From positions 19,868,837-19,932,836 of the forward strand of contig NC_087073.1 in NCBI RefSeq assembly GCF_026151205.1: a DNA stretch of 64,000 nucleotides, in the 5' to 3' direction. A program made the position numbers and the translations under genes. The notes under the pieces are model-generated. The model was not told where the DNA came from. It searched no databases and was given only the letters and a program-made list of their open reading frames with translations. This stretch comes from Bolinopsis microptera. Lineage: Eukaryota > Ctenophora > Tentaculata > Lobata > Bolinopsidae. Positions 1-13,000 of this stretch are shown piece after piece; the first letter of the stretch is position 1, and every line of letters starts with the position of its first letter.

Positions 1-415
1 GGCTGTCTTGTAAAATATGCAAACTATTTCAAACATGCTACCTTTCTGTTACTTAGCATCAAAATAACACAACTTTTCCCGGATTGTGTTTCGTTTTTCG
101 GACTGACATATTTTTAATAGTCTTGTCATGTTTTTTCCATGTTTTTGAGTCTTCTTCTTAATGCTATTAGATTTAAACAAATAAACCTCATGAGATAAAC
201 TATAGCATTGCAAATGTTTACCGATCATTGATCGGTTCTTTTGCGATGCCGATAGTGTAAACGCGACAACTAGCGCTGGATGGCGACAACTAGCCATCCA
301 GTTGTTTTGGTTAAAAATAATCACTCTACTGTGTACTGGTCTACATTCGATCGACTGTCACGAGAATTTTTCAACCTGTTCTCTAGCAGTAGCTGGCCCT
401 AAACGACTATTCGAA
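1..415. other. Left flank, no gene recognised
   Basis: No protein-like open frame or RNA gene could be supported here. The stretch ends at the 8-bp target duplication ACCATAAC (416-423) of the transposon that follows. Confidence 0.5.
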
Positions 416-762
416 ACCATAACGGGGGGGTACCAATGGCATAGAATGGAGACAAATGGCATAAAATTCATCAAATGGCATAGAAATTTCATGGCATAAA
501 TGGAAATTTTGTTTGGCCAATTCTCCATTTATGCCAATTTATGCCATGAATTTAGGTCTTCATATTTGACCTTTAGGATGACTTTAAATTCGCAAATATT
601 ATTAGTACTTGAATAAGAGACATGTTTCATGACAAATAAAGAAAATAGAAATGTATTATATCAAATATATACCAAACATTTCACTATTCAAGAAAAGCAA
701 ATTGTGAGATGTTTAAAATGTACAGAATACAAACATTGACAACACAACGATTTTGAATGTCA

Positions 763-1719
763 TCAAGGAACAATGCATCTGATGTATTTGTCTTCGACGA
801 GTAGCCAAACATTAGGAGATCCATTGATTAGGCTATGTTCCTGGCAGTAGTACTTCATGGGGCATGACTTATAAGAAATAAATCTAACCACTCCTGTTGC
901 AAAGTCCTGCTGAGATTTGAAGACTTTAAGAGTTTCTGTACTGCCAGCTTTCAAAACTGTTGAACATCCGCATTCAGGTTGATTGTATATGCGAACATCA
1001 GAAGACACTCCAAACGCGTCCCCCTTGAATCTTGAAAGACGAGATTTTGTTGATAAAGTGCTTCTTCCTCCATTGAGCGTGAGTGTCTCAAAAGACCGGA
1101 AGGATAGTGTTCCATATTTATCTGTTGATATCGTTTCTCCATCATCACAATCATCAACTCCAGGTTCTACCTCATAAGCTAAGTCGTCCTCATCCTCGAG
1201 GCATCCAGCTTCATCATCTACAGCTTCCCAAGAAAGTTCTTGGCCATGGACGATTGGCTTCCCACTCCGTTCTTCAGGATCTGCGACTGCGGCGAACACA
1301 GGGAAATTGTTTCTTTTCCCTTCTCGAATGCAGTCCCTCGATGCCCTGTCCAGCGTTTTTGCCAACTTGCCTAGGCTTATCATACCACCAGTCCATTTCA
1401 CTCGTTCTGCTTTCTGGCCTGTAGATTTAACCTTTTTGAGGTGAACTGTAGGATGCAAAACTGTACTTCCACGTGCATGTGCAATTGCAGATGTGTCTTC
1501 ATGTAATGATAAAGCACTGTACACATTCTTTCTCTCCATTCCATGGGCCATAGTTATCGCATCCATATTTCTTGAGCGACCAGATGAAAAAGAAACCCGA
1601 ATAAATGCAAACAGCTGCTCATTCTGATCACTTCCAAGGTAATAAGTGACGATTTCAGCATTAGGGAATTGCTTCTTCAGCAGAGTTAAATACAAAACAA
1701 GACCGTCACAATTGTACAT
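763..1719 (-). CDS. Transposon-borne ORF, 318 residues, unknown function
   Basis: This is the only long ORF inside the 424-3365 element. The N-terminal part contains GSDQNEQLFAFIRVSF followed by a GRSRNMD segment. The spacing is loosely like the conserved C-terminal block of P-element/THAP9 transposases (SQD..E..F...R, then NP/N), but this is only a resemblance. The middle is strongly acidic (D/E runs around residues 170-205). The C-terminal third has a C-x-C pair and a CPMKYYC segment, which could bind metal. I do not recognise a DDE/DDD catalytic set, so it may be the 3' part of a larger or spliced transposase, or an accessory protein. An in-frame stop lies just upstream of the chosen ATG. 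Confidence 0.5.
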   Translation of the reverse strand: MYNCDGLVLYLTLLKKQFPNAEIVTYYLGSDQNEQLFAFIRVSFSSGRSRNMDAITMAHGMERKNVYSALSLHEDTSAIAHARGSTVLHPTVHLKKVKSTGQKAERVKWTGGMISLGKLAKTLDRASRDCIREGKRNNFPVFAAVADPEERSGKPIVHGQELSWEAVDDEAGCLEDEDDLAYEVEPGVDDCDDGETISTDKYGTLSFRSFETLTLNGGRSTLSTKSRLSRFKGDAFGVSSDVRIYNQPECGCSTVLKAGSTETLKVFKSQQDFATGVVRFISYKSCPMKYYCQEHSLINGSPNVWLLVEDKYIRCIVP

Positions 1720-2194
1720 ATAAGATCAAGGTACGTCTGATTCGATATGCTGACAGCTGAGTAAGTATTCTCTTTCCAAGTAACGAAAAATGTTTTTTCT
1801 CAAACAGTTCCATTTTTATAATACTTTTATAGTTTAGAGTCTAATTTGGCATGAATATGATATCAGATCATGTGATATTACATGGCCCCATGGAGAGCAT
1901 TGCCAGAGCAATTGGCCAGAGAGCTCCATAGAAGTAAGGGGCCTACTCTAGCCAACAGCTCTAATACATTTCCTTCCTCAACTTCATTTTCTTCATCTAA
2001 CTGCTGCTGCTGCTCAGCAACTACTTGATAGCTGGCACATTGACAATTGTCTGCGTAGTGTATCTGTTAGCCTCAATTTTGCCTCAAGGAGGGAAGGTAG
2101 CCTCAATCCAACCTCGCATAAGTTTCGATAAAGTCTCAATAACCTTCGGGCTACAGTTACAAGTTTTATAGTGGGTCTATAACATGTTTCCGTA

Positions 2195-2745
2195 CATTAA
2201 AGTTACAACTTAAAATGCGGTCGAATCATTTATTAGCCTCATTTTGGCCTCCTACAAGAAGACTCTGCGATTTCTGAAATGTTGAGCTTGAAGAGGATGA
2301 ATAAATTTTTATTGTTGACACATTAGATAGTCACAATACCGAACATGCTCGAAAATATACACAAAAGTAGACTTGTTAGCCTCATTTCACCCTCTCACAA
2401 GGTGGTTAGCCTCATTTTCACCTCAAAAATTTGAAGCTATAATCCGACGGAATTTCATGTGCAACATAGATATCAAGTAACTTGTGAGTTGTTAACCTGT
2501 TTCCGTACATTAAAGTTAAAATGCGGTCGAATTTTTTATTAGCCTCATTTTGGCCTCCTACAAGTAGACTCGGCGATTTCTGAAATGTTGAGTTTGAAGA
2601 GGATGAATCAATCTTTATTGTTGACATATTAGATAGTCACAATACCGAACCAACTCGAAAATATACACAAAAGTGTACTTGTTAGCCTCATTTCACCCTC
2701 TCAAAAGGTGGTTAGCCTCATTTTCACCTCGAATATTTAAAGCTT
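2195..2745. repeat. Direct duplication of a roughly 250-bp unit inside the transposon
   Basis: Two near-identical blocks (about 2195-2465 and 2498-2745) share TGCGGTCGAA at the start, the TTAGCCTCATTTTGGCCTCC phrase, an AATACCGAAC stretch and a TTAGCCTCATTTTCACCTC end. The short phrase TTAGCCTCA also recurs at about 2069 and 2956. This is internal repetition within the 424-3365 element. Confidence 0.8.
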
Positions 2746-3373
2746 AGATCTCGATCAAGTATAATCACTATGGATTTTACTGGGCCGCGCTCAGCCTGTC
2801 ATTCCGCCGAATCTCTATGTTTATGAACATAATCTCTATGTTTATGAACATAATAGCCTGAGGTCCCCAGGTAATATGGATTATACTTGCAACTTGAATA
2901 TCATGGACGTAACATGAGAAAGTTCTTTTTTGAAAGTGGTGAGGCTAATTTGTTAGCCTCAATTGTCCCTCGCAGTTAAATCACTCCTACTGAGTCTAGT
3001 GAGTGAGCTAGGAGGTCGCCGAACATCTCATTTTAAAGCCGTATCGATTTTCTATACGCATACCAAAAATCAAATGCGTAACTAAAACAGAAATGAAATT
3101 ACAGAAGTTTTCAATTTTTTGTAAAAAAACGAACTTTTAGGGGTGTTTCTAATGACCAGGGTCAGTACAACAAATAGAGATAAAGGTGACAGTACTAGTG
3201 GGGTGCAGACTATTCGTTATTAAATTCTCAGTTCAAAGTTTTAATATTTCGAATGGCATAGAATGGAGACAAATGGCATAAAATTCATCAAATGGCATAG
3301 AAATTTCATGGCATAAATGGAAATTTTGTTTGGCCAATTCTCCATTATGCCATTGGTACCCCCCCACCATAAC

Positions 3374-4044
3374 CCTCTCATCTGATACCAACAAAATCAT
3401 ATGCTGAGACCCTAACGAGAAATTAGACAAACTTCCTTATAGTTAGTTATACGGTCATATCACGTGATCGAGTTTTTCGCCAATATCTCGCCAGGGGAGC
3501 ATTTTAACCCTGTCATGGGGGTGATTCGGAATCAGCGTTCGAAAATAAAATCGATCCAACTCCAAGTTGGTTTCGACTGTCGGGGCTGGGCCCTTTTAGA
3601 AAAATCTCGAAGATCGACTGTAGAGTGATTAAGTACGCTCGTAAAAATATCACCTTTTTAATTTGGTTAATGGTAAGGGTCCTTTACAAAGTCTTTGGTT
3701 CGAAATAAGGCAAAATTAAACACAACTTTTCTTATTTCAATATAATAAATAGGAAACTGAATCTTTATAAAGAAGGTGAGGGTAATGACAGAAGCCCAAT
3801 TCATAATTAATAATATCAATATGTACTACGATGGTAATTTGGTATTACACACTCAACCCTTATTGCTATTTACATCTGTCACAGTCAATTGATGCAGCGA
3901 ATTGGTTCACAATAATAGTAATACAATGCAATGGCGATTGAATTTTATCAGTTCTACTTTTTAAATCAAAAGGTGAATGATTCACAGTTTTCGGATAGAA
4001 TTAAAAATTCAAGTGTAAACACTGTTTAGTTTTAAAATCATAAA
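3374..4044. other. VWA8 3' flank / probable 3' UTR
   Basis: AT-rich sequence between the transposon and the VWA8 stop codon (minus strand). No coding signal was seen. The 3' UTR of VWA8 should lie here, but I could not fix the polyadenylation site. Confidence 0.4.
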
Positions 4045-7000
4045 TCACTGAATCATGGTAGAGGTGAAAATCTGCTGAAGAATTGTTGGCATTTCCTTGG
4101 TATCCATGGTAACGAATGATTTCCCTCCAGGAAGAACTCGTCTCAACCTGAATGACACATGTTGATACTAAATCTAAATACTGATAAAATCACATTATAA
4201 ACAACTGACTCTAATTATGGTTGCTACGATTTTGACTGTACAGTGTAAATCATAGTATCCATTTTATAATAGTGAATTTAATAATTAAAGTTTAATTATA
4301 TTGAATCATAATATGAAACTTGAGCTGACGACGAAATTGTCCAAAAAGGGAACTTTCTGCGAGCGATTTTGCGTGTTAACAGTTAAAAGTTCAGCAATTT
4401 GTGAAATTGTTCGGAAAAAGAAGTGGAATTAAGTGTTACTCACTGTTCAGCCTCGTCGCCGAGTGATCCAATGAATATCATGAACACAGACACTGCAGGG
4501 TCTTTCGTCATCGTGGAAGCAATTTGCTTCGGGTTAATAAAGTACCTCTTCAAATTGGCGTCACTGAAATTCGAATATATTATGGTAATGAAGGTGACTA
4601 ACTCTACTTTATATGCCACACATAATAGGTAAAGTAAAATCAAAACTGTGAACATTCAACATTGTTGTGGTCAACCGTACAACTGAAACCCACATATAAG
4701 AAATAATCCTCGACCACAATGATTGTGTGGTCACACAATATTTGGGCCCTGTCATAACATCCCTCCTGTTCACTGTTCGTTCACAGTCACATATTGGACT
4801 TTCCCACGTTTGTCAACATTTAACTATACGAGAGTGAAAGTTTGACGTAGTAGACTAAACATGAACATGATACTACATACCAAAACACCTGAACCGATGG
4901 CACTGCAGTTTTCACGAAAACAAAACAAATGGTACGGTTTTAAAAAAAAAAGGAGTGCCTCGTAGATCTAAAATAATGCCTGGCCATTTCCATCAGCAGC
5001 TTTGTTCTTTTCCGCTTTTCGAATAGAACTTGGACAAAATATTCTACGACAAGTTATCCCCGACTATTATCAAGGTAAAAATCTAGATATTTTAAATTTT
5101 TAGGGCTTGTCTGTTGAATATGGAATATGGTTTCACTAGAATGTATAATATATAGCGGTTATAGCCAGAAGAAGGACACTCATGCCAGTCATCTTCATTC
5201 TTCAATTATGCACGACTAGGTGAAGATTATAGTGCCATCGGGTTTACTATGACATTGAGATTTACTATTGGCTTTGGATATCTAATTATTATTTTAGATG
5301 CAGATGTCTGTAAATCTGATGATGATGATGATGATGATGCTGTTAGCTGGCAAGACGCGAGCTGCACGAGGTCCACTTTTCTTTTTTTTTGATCATGGGA
5401 TTATTGGCAAAGTATCTGAAGGATTCCTGCAGAATTTGGCCGGAAATATAGCCGAATTGATGTCAGATCAAATACAGGTAAGATATTATTATTAAAAGTT
5501 GATGACGTTGAAAGTGTTTATTAATGATTACCTTACTCGGGAATATTATGACTGGGATAAAGTGGTGGGTTTTGGAAAATTCCGCCATATTTTTCCCGGT
5601 CATTAATTTTCCCAGTCATAAATTAACCCGCTATAATGTTCCCGAGTAAGGTAAACTAATAGTAATACATTTTGATGCTTGGTGGGTTTTGGAAAATTCC
5701 GCCATATTTTTCCCGGTCATTAATTTTCCCAGTAATAAATAACCTGCTATAATGTTCCCGAGTAAGGTAACGTAATAGTAATACATTTTGATGCTTGGTG
5801 GGTTTTGGAAATTTCCGCCATATTTTTCCCGGTCATTAATTTTCCCAGTCATAAATTAACCCGCTATAATATTCCCGAGTAAGGTATAACTATAAGACGA
5901 GCAGGGTATTACCAAGTTCTTTATCACAGTTTGGCTGCGTCTCACGGGAAAATTTAGCAAAATAATCATTCATTGGTTTGACTCTAAGTCTAACTCTGTA
6001 AAATATAATACGCCTTCAGCCACTGCACAATTGGTTATGAAATAAATGAACATTTTCTTCAGGGAAAATCATTCAGCGGAAGTAATTGTAAAGGTGTGAA
6101 CGCGTGTGACTATGATATAAAAGTGACCTCACTGGATCTCCGTCCTAATATCAACCTTCAACACGATAGAAGCGATGGACTTGTTGGTCAACTTGTTGTA
6201 AAAGCAAGTATTGGCGGGTCGATTAATGCGTCAGGACGCTGGAGTGTGAAAAAAAAGGTGTGGTTTAAAACTTTCTCTTTAGGTGGTCATGTGGATGTCC
6301 TCTCAACCAAGTTCAGTTTGGAAAACCGTGTCGTTCTCGGACGCAAGTCAAATGGACGAATTGGATTTTCTCGTGAATTAAACGCCTGTAAAGCAAATAA
6401 AGGATCTCTCAACATAAAAGTCAGTGGCTCTTGGCTCAGTTGGCTTCTCAACATTATCTCTCGGATCTTTTCAGGCAAAGTGGAGTTTTTCTTGGAGAGA
6501 TTAGCTTGCAGAGAAGCGAATAAGGCTATCGATGAAGCTCTACAAAAATTTGAAGAGGCTGTGTTTAACAAGGACGTCTCGTTGAATCTAGAATCAGGAG
6601 GGGAGTTAAAGTTGGATTTCCATCCCTCTGTTATTACAGGAGGGGAAGATTGTGCTATCATTGTCTCACCAGTGCTAATTAAAATGATCGGCCAACCGGA
6701 GCCTTCCGAAACAGTGACGCCACCATTCATCAACATCCCGGCTGGTGCAAACGAGATAGAAGAATTCCAAGAACTCAGAAGAAAGAGAGAGTTTAACCAA
6801 GACTGGTGTGACGTGGTTCCAGGCTCAAAAGGAGGGGTCTCTGTTATCGTAACGGAGGACATGATCTCTAGAATAATCCAAAGTTTGCATCTTTTCGATT
6901 TGATGAAGTTCAGTTTGAAGGAAAGTGGCAGTTCTGGCAGCAATAAGAGGTTTGATGTTTTTCGTAGTGGACAACACTTAAGCACGTTTAATGTGGAACT

Positions 7001-10000
7001 TCCCAAAGAACTTGAGGATTTGGCTACCTTTACTGTAACTGATATGAAAATAAGGAGTACTTCACTACCTGAAGTTCAAATCACTACCTCTGGAGTTTCT
7101 GCCACAGTCAACCTCAGAGCAAGAATAATTTTGTCTATTGATTCCCCGCAAGTCGAGATGAGAACGGAATTCGAATCCAAAGCTGATTTCAAGGGAACGG
7201 TCAAATTAGCTAAAAAAGATGGAAGATACTTATTGCTGCCACGTGTTACTGCAAATGTTGATGTTTGGACCGGGAAATTATATGTTGAATCTGAAAATGG
7301 TCAGGACTTGAAGGAGTTAGATGACGGCGACCCAATGTTGTATGCTATTGAGCTTCTTCTAAATTCAGCGATAGATAAAAGCCTGGCAAAGTTGTTGGAA
7401 GAGGAAGTGCAAGACGGTATCCCCATAAATATACCAAGCGAGTTGCTGTCTATTGGTAATGCTGTTATCCATTACCAGGAAGATTACATCCTGGTAAACG
7501 CCCAAAACATTAGAATTAACCTTCACTAAAGTAATTTAATTATTGTATTATCCAAAAAAGTTGATTTTTGTAGGCTCTGCATTTAAAACATAAGATAACA
7601 AGGTCTTTCAGTTTAGTTTCGAATGTGTGCAGACTATTAATTTTTGTTATTTACACATATTGTATCAATACTTGGATATAGATTACAGATCTGATGCAGA
7701 TAACACTAGACATTCAACGTCGATAACGTTTAACGATAAAATTCCCCTCGCTAATCATTCCTCGGTTTGACTCTAACACCCCTGTTCCATGCCCAATGAA
7801 CGATGAACGAGGATGGGCACGAGGATACGATTTCCATAAATTCGTCGAATATTGCCTCCAAATCCTCGCGCAAATACCCATCCTCGCGAGGGTAAATCAT
7901 CATCGTGCACAATTTCCCAAGAGGATGATTTCCTCGCGATGAAATTATTGGACATTTCCATCCTCGCGAGGGTATCGCGAGGGTTTTCTCCTCATCGCAC
8001 GATGATGAAATTCGAATAAATCACTGATCTTTCCAAAAAGGTATGACAAATTTGGTATTGTGAAAATTCTCACAGTCTCTAGAAAACAGTGGTACAAAAA
8101 TTTTTAAAATCCGAGCAATTTTATTTTTATCGTGCACCCCCTAGTATCATCGCGAGGATCCCACGAGGATTGCACGAGGATCACCGCGAGGATACATATA
8201 TGAAATTTCGACGAAATTATGAAAATCATATCCTCGTGTGCATCCTCGTTCATCGTTCATTGGGCATGGAACAGGGGTGTAACTCGGTAGAATTCAGGGC
8301 TTGTCGAACTACATATCGTGTCAAACTAGAGTGTGAGTCGAACTAGAAGTAGAGTACGTGTACAGCTGACGAAGATAATGAAACCGATGATTACCTGAAT
8401 GCGATGACGATCCTGTCGTCAGCTTCTTGAGCTCCGGCATGTTTTATTGCCTGGTTTAGAGCATCGACAGTGTGGTCACCTGACCAACAAAACTGGGAGT
8501 GAGCATGTATCTCCTGGGCAAATGCTGTGTGACGATAGATAAACACGCATTTATATGAAGTAGAGTCATTTAAACAACTAATAAACCTAAACTCAGCAAT
8601 ATTTAGTCGAATAAATGTTCAGTAGTAAGCTAATTTAAACGAGACCCTATTTGCCGAACTTTATCTACCTCTAAGACTTCAAGACGCTTCTTTTCGTTAT
8701 CAGGTGGCATGTCCCTGTTGACGAACGAGATGTGAGGATTCTCTCCTGAGTGACCTATGATATCATATCTAACCCTGCTCTCCGAGCCTTGTAGACCCTC
8801 CATCACCATTGCCATCAGCTCCAACTCACGCTGTAATCTCTGGTCTAACCCGTTAAACCTAACCAGTGGTAATAATGTAATAATTATTATTAAACGCAAT
8901 CTTACAGCAAAGATGATATTACCTTACTGTCTTTATCTGGCCAAAACAAGCTGGGCCTAAACTGTTGCTTTAATCTTTTGACAGGAACATACTGTATCAC
9001 CGATCATTCAAGGGATTCAACAAAAATAAGACCTCTCCCATTCTCAGAGATTATTACAGCAAACACCTTACCTATACATGCTGCCGGAGACATCGACCAG
9101 AAGAGTAAGGTGTTTCGGCTTCGTCATGTTGAGCCCTTTCTCTTCGGGCTGGCCCCGTCTTTTGTAAACATTCCGTTCACCTGTCAATCCTAAGGAAGAC
9201 AGACTTGAGCAGGACTGGAAGTGGAACCGGGGATCAAATTTTTAAATAATGGTACTTAGGGGTCGTTCACATATTACGTAATCATTTTTGGAACATTTTT
9301 ACCCCCCCCCCCCCCTCCGCATTCAGTTTTACACATAGCTATTGTGTCGGTCGGCGAATTTCTTATTTTTATTGCATCTTCAATTTGGACTTTTAAGTGA
9401 ACAAAATTACGTTGCAGAATGCAGATATTAGTACCTTCTACGAGTTTAGCATCATCTAGTTCTCCATCTGTCTGGTTCTTCAACCACACTCTGTCACCTT
9501 GCTTTGCTTCTAACCCGGCTGCTAGCTGAACATTTATTATTATAGTAGTTGACTTGGACTTTAGAGTTCATTTAAATAACATTTCTAATCGGTTGATATC
9601 TGACCATGATTTAATGCACTACTGTATGAGAGGGGGAGTTAGTATATTGTAATACAGGAATTTGCATTTTATTTATTGTTACCAGTCCAAAGCCATAATT
9701 TTAAATAGCCCTAATCCAATTACTTTGAGAAGTAAAATTCTGTGATATGAATCTAGTTCGATTAAAAGTTGTAATAACATCAACATACAAACAATATATT
9801 TTAACGTCAATTAAACAAATAACGAATGAAATAAAAACGATCATTCTATGTCTGTATGTCAGTTTGTTGATCACGAAATATCTCGTTCCACTTCCTGGAC
9901 AAATATTTTTAAAGAAGTGTACGTTCACCGCTTGTTGATTATTTTATAATGGTAAAATATTAATTCGGGAGGGTTCACATATTACGTCAGAATCCTAAAG

Positions 10001-13000
10001 GGAGGGGGTTTCGATATTGGCAGAAATTGAGAAATACTGACGCTAATGTAATTTTCACTCAATAGCCATGTTAAAAATTGCTGAAGGAGGGGGAGAGGTC
10101 TAAAAAAGGCAAAATCTTGCAGAAGTAATATTTGAACGACCCATTACCAACAATATTTTAGATAGTAAATTCTCTATGATAGGAATGTAATAGAAAACAT
10201 TAAAATAAATTGCGTTTATAATTGATTCGATTTAAAATAACCGGGCTCAGTACTTCAATTACAATTCTCTGAGGAAATCAGCTATCACTATCCAGAGGAG
10301 TCAAATAAGGGATTTTTGGCTGAAATGAAGTATTCAGCTTCAGAGTAGAGTCCTTTTTCATTAAACTTTTCTGAGAAAATTTTGCTGGAGTTTTTCGCTT
10401 TTTGGTGGAAGTAACGTTTTCTTTGTTTTCGACTTTTGGTTTTCTTTGAGTTGTTCTCTTGTTCTTTCTCTTTGACTTGACTTCACTATTTTTCGGAATG
10501 GTAGAATTCTTTTTGTCGTTATGAGAGATGGAATACATCTGGTTGTCATAATAACCGAACATCTGTGTATTGTACGTAAAGTGAAGATAGAGGTCCCATT
10601 TTCTGCAGCAAACACAATAACAAAGTTTTGGGACAGGTCTGGCATTAAGCTCGCTTGCAGGAGGGTTGAAGTACAGTCGCCATTGGACACAGCAATTGCA
10701 ATAGCACTCGGTCTGACTCGGGGGCCCTCTAAGCGGCATCACATGCTCTCGTCTCATCTCTGCAAGTTCTGATTTAGTGGGTGCGGTTGTGGCATTAGCT
10801 GGGATAAACGTAGGTATTGGGGGTAATGCAGAAAGAAGGCCATCCTCAGGATGACCAGGTGAAGCGAAGAATGAGCTGAAGTAACGTTGAGCATCGTCCA
10901 GAAATTCTTGCTCCCCATTGAAAGGTTCGAGAATACTATTTTTCTGATAGGGACTGAAAGCACTTGTTCTCGTGTCATCTCGACTTTCATTCAATGTAAG
11001 AAATGCTTTATCTGATAAATTTGGACTAGAGCTGCTGGAGTCAGCCAACTTTTCTCGGCAGTAGTTCATATCATTATTTTGACGCAAGTTCATTCTGAAG
11101 AATTTTGATCTAGTGAAGAGAAAGAGCTCGATTGCATAGAAGTTAGATCAGTTTGTATTGGAAGTAAAACTTGAATAAACAAATGCCAGTGGATATTGAT
11201 GTAAATAAAGAAAATCATTTAATTGAGTTCAAATTAAGAACTATAATTTCGAACACTAAGTGAAACCGATTATCGTATTAATTTGTAATTGCTTGTGATA
11301 TGTATTCCCAATGATTGTGATTATATTATGACTTATATTTGGTAAAATGAGAAAGTGCACTGGACACAGTTATGGCCCGGATCGATTTCTCATTTCAAAG
11401 ACAAATTATCCATCTGTTGAAACTCATCCTGCAGGAGGACACGAAGTCTTCGGATGGCTATGTAAACAAATTTCTGTAAATTTCACGAATCACAATACAT
11501 TATACAATTTAAAGTGCACGAAAATTGATTGAATGAATGGTGCACGATCAGTTATGGTGGACGCTTGACGCGTAACTAAGCAACGAAAATTAGAAATGCT
11601 ATGTAAGATGCGCGCCTGAATTCATTTCAATCATACAAATACAATGCAAGGTCCAGCACGAATGACGCTTGCGCGCAATTTTATTATTCGGTATGCACGT
11701 GCGACAATTTGTACATAATCTCTGCGCCTTAATACTAATATAATACTAATATAATAGAAATTAATACGATGAAATATTGGAAGTTAGAAGTAACCATCGA
11801 AGATTATCGGAGACATCTAATGTAGTTTATCACTTTTATTAAAGCGGTTATTACAAGGGTCATGAAGTTATTTTATACCTGGTAGGCTGAAGGTATACAG
11901 TCTAAGTATTTTACTTTTAGTTGTACTTATGACACCTGACAATTCGAGGACAACTGCATACATTTTGTCAAAGAGTTATACATTTTCACGTCGACTTAAA
12001 ACAATGCAGCTACACTAATAACTAATAATTAGATATTTTGTTTGTACACTAATTAATTTATATTTTCTCATTTTTTGTGTAGTCGCTGATACGGATATGG
12101 GATGATTGCTTGTGGCGATGGCTCGACCTGGGCCGGGATCACCGCTTTCTTGGCCGGTACTGGGACCGGGATTAAGACCGGGACCGGGATTTTCTCAAAC
12201 TATATCGTCTTAGCTTAATTTGAGCCACAAGTAGTGGCTCAAATTAAGCCAAGACAATGGAGATGAGATTATCCGAAAACTTCCCACATTTTCGTAATGC
12301 ATTGTAGAAGACCGGACGTGACCAGATCTAACATACCAGATCTTCAAAAAGTCAAGTCTAGACAATCAATCATTCTTTATTGTTATACTAATTCAACAGA
12401 TATGGTCTAATAACAGAAGCGTGGACGAAATAAATCTTCACATTTCACAATAAATTGAACATCTTACTTAATTTTATTGGCTGCTGGTTTTCTTTTGTTG
12501 AATTTTCGACCATTTCTTGAAATTGTGAATAGCGCAAGCTTCTTCTATCAAACTTATAGATTTGAACCAGTTTTCAAGCAGCAGGATTCATGGCTTTATT
12601 TGAAAACCGGAAGGATGACTACATTCAAGGAATAACGTGGCTGTTGCTGATTATACTTTCTCTGTTCCTTAATCTTGTTGTGAGTTGACAAATCCGGGGA
12701 TAAATTAAAATTATAGTACTACCTTAGGAACGACAAATTTAGTCTACCATAAATTTAGTCAAACTTTTGACTAAAATTGTTGTAAACCAAATTTCGTGAG
12801 ACTAAATTTTTCGGCGAAAGATGGAGCGAGGGAAAGGCGTACATATGTACCCAAATGATCAGATAAGTCGAGTGCCAATACGCTAGAGCTTATAATTTTT
12901 CAACATGATCAATCAGGGTGGCACTGTGGTCAGTTATGCGGGAAGGTCGGGATATAACCTGTGTGAAACCGTAGGAAGCGGCAATGTCAATCAAATTTTG

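Larger units (their letters stand above)
424..3365. mobile_element. 2.94 kb DNA transposon with G-run inverted ends and 8-bp target duplication
   Basis: The left end at 424 begins with seven G followed by TACCAATGGCATA. The right end at 3346-3365 is its reverse complement. The octamer ACCATAAC stands immediately outside both ends (416-423 and 3366-3373), an exact target-site duplication. About 100 bases just inside each end (about 434-533 and 3250-3350) are near-identical direct copies, themselves bounded by partial inverted repeats. The body carries one long minus-strand ORF (763-1719) and a tandem duplication (2195-2745). An 8-bp duplication is known for the hAT and P superfamilies; the G-run terminus does not identify either one for me. 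Confidence 0.8.

Noticed and set aside
1083-1424. Plus-strand ORF of 113 residues
   Set aside because: Antisense of the transposon ORF at 763-1719.
6287-7006. 239-residue minus-strand ORF
   Set aside because: Antisense of the BPI/LBP exon, with no protein-like features of its own.
12207-12255. microRNA precursor
   Set aside because: The stem is good but the loop is five bases and the arm too short for a typical precursor; no expression evidence available.
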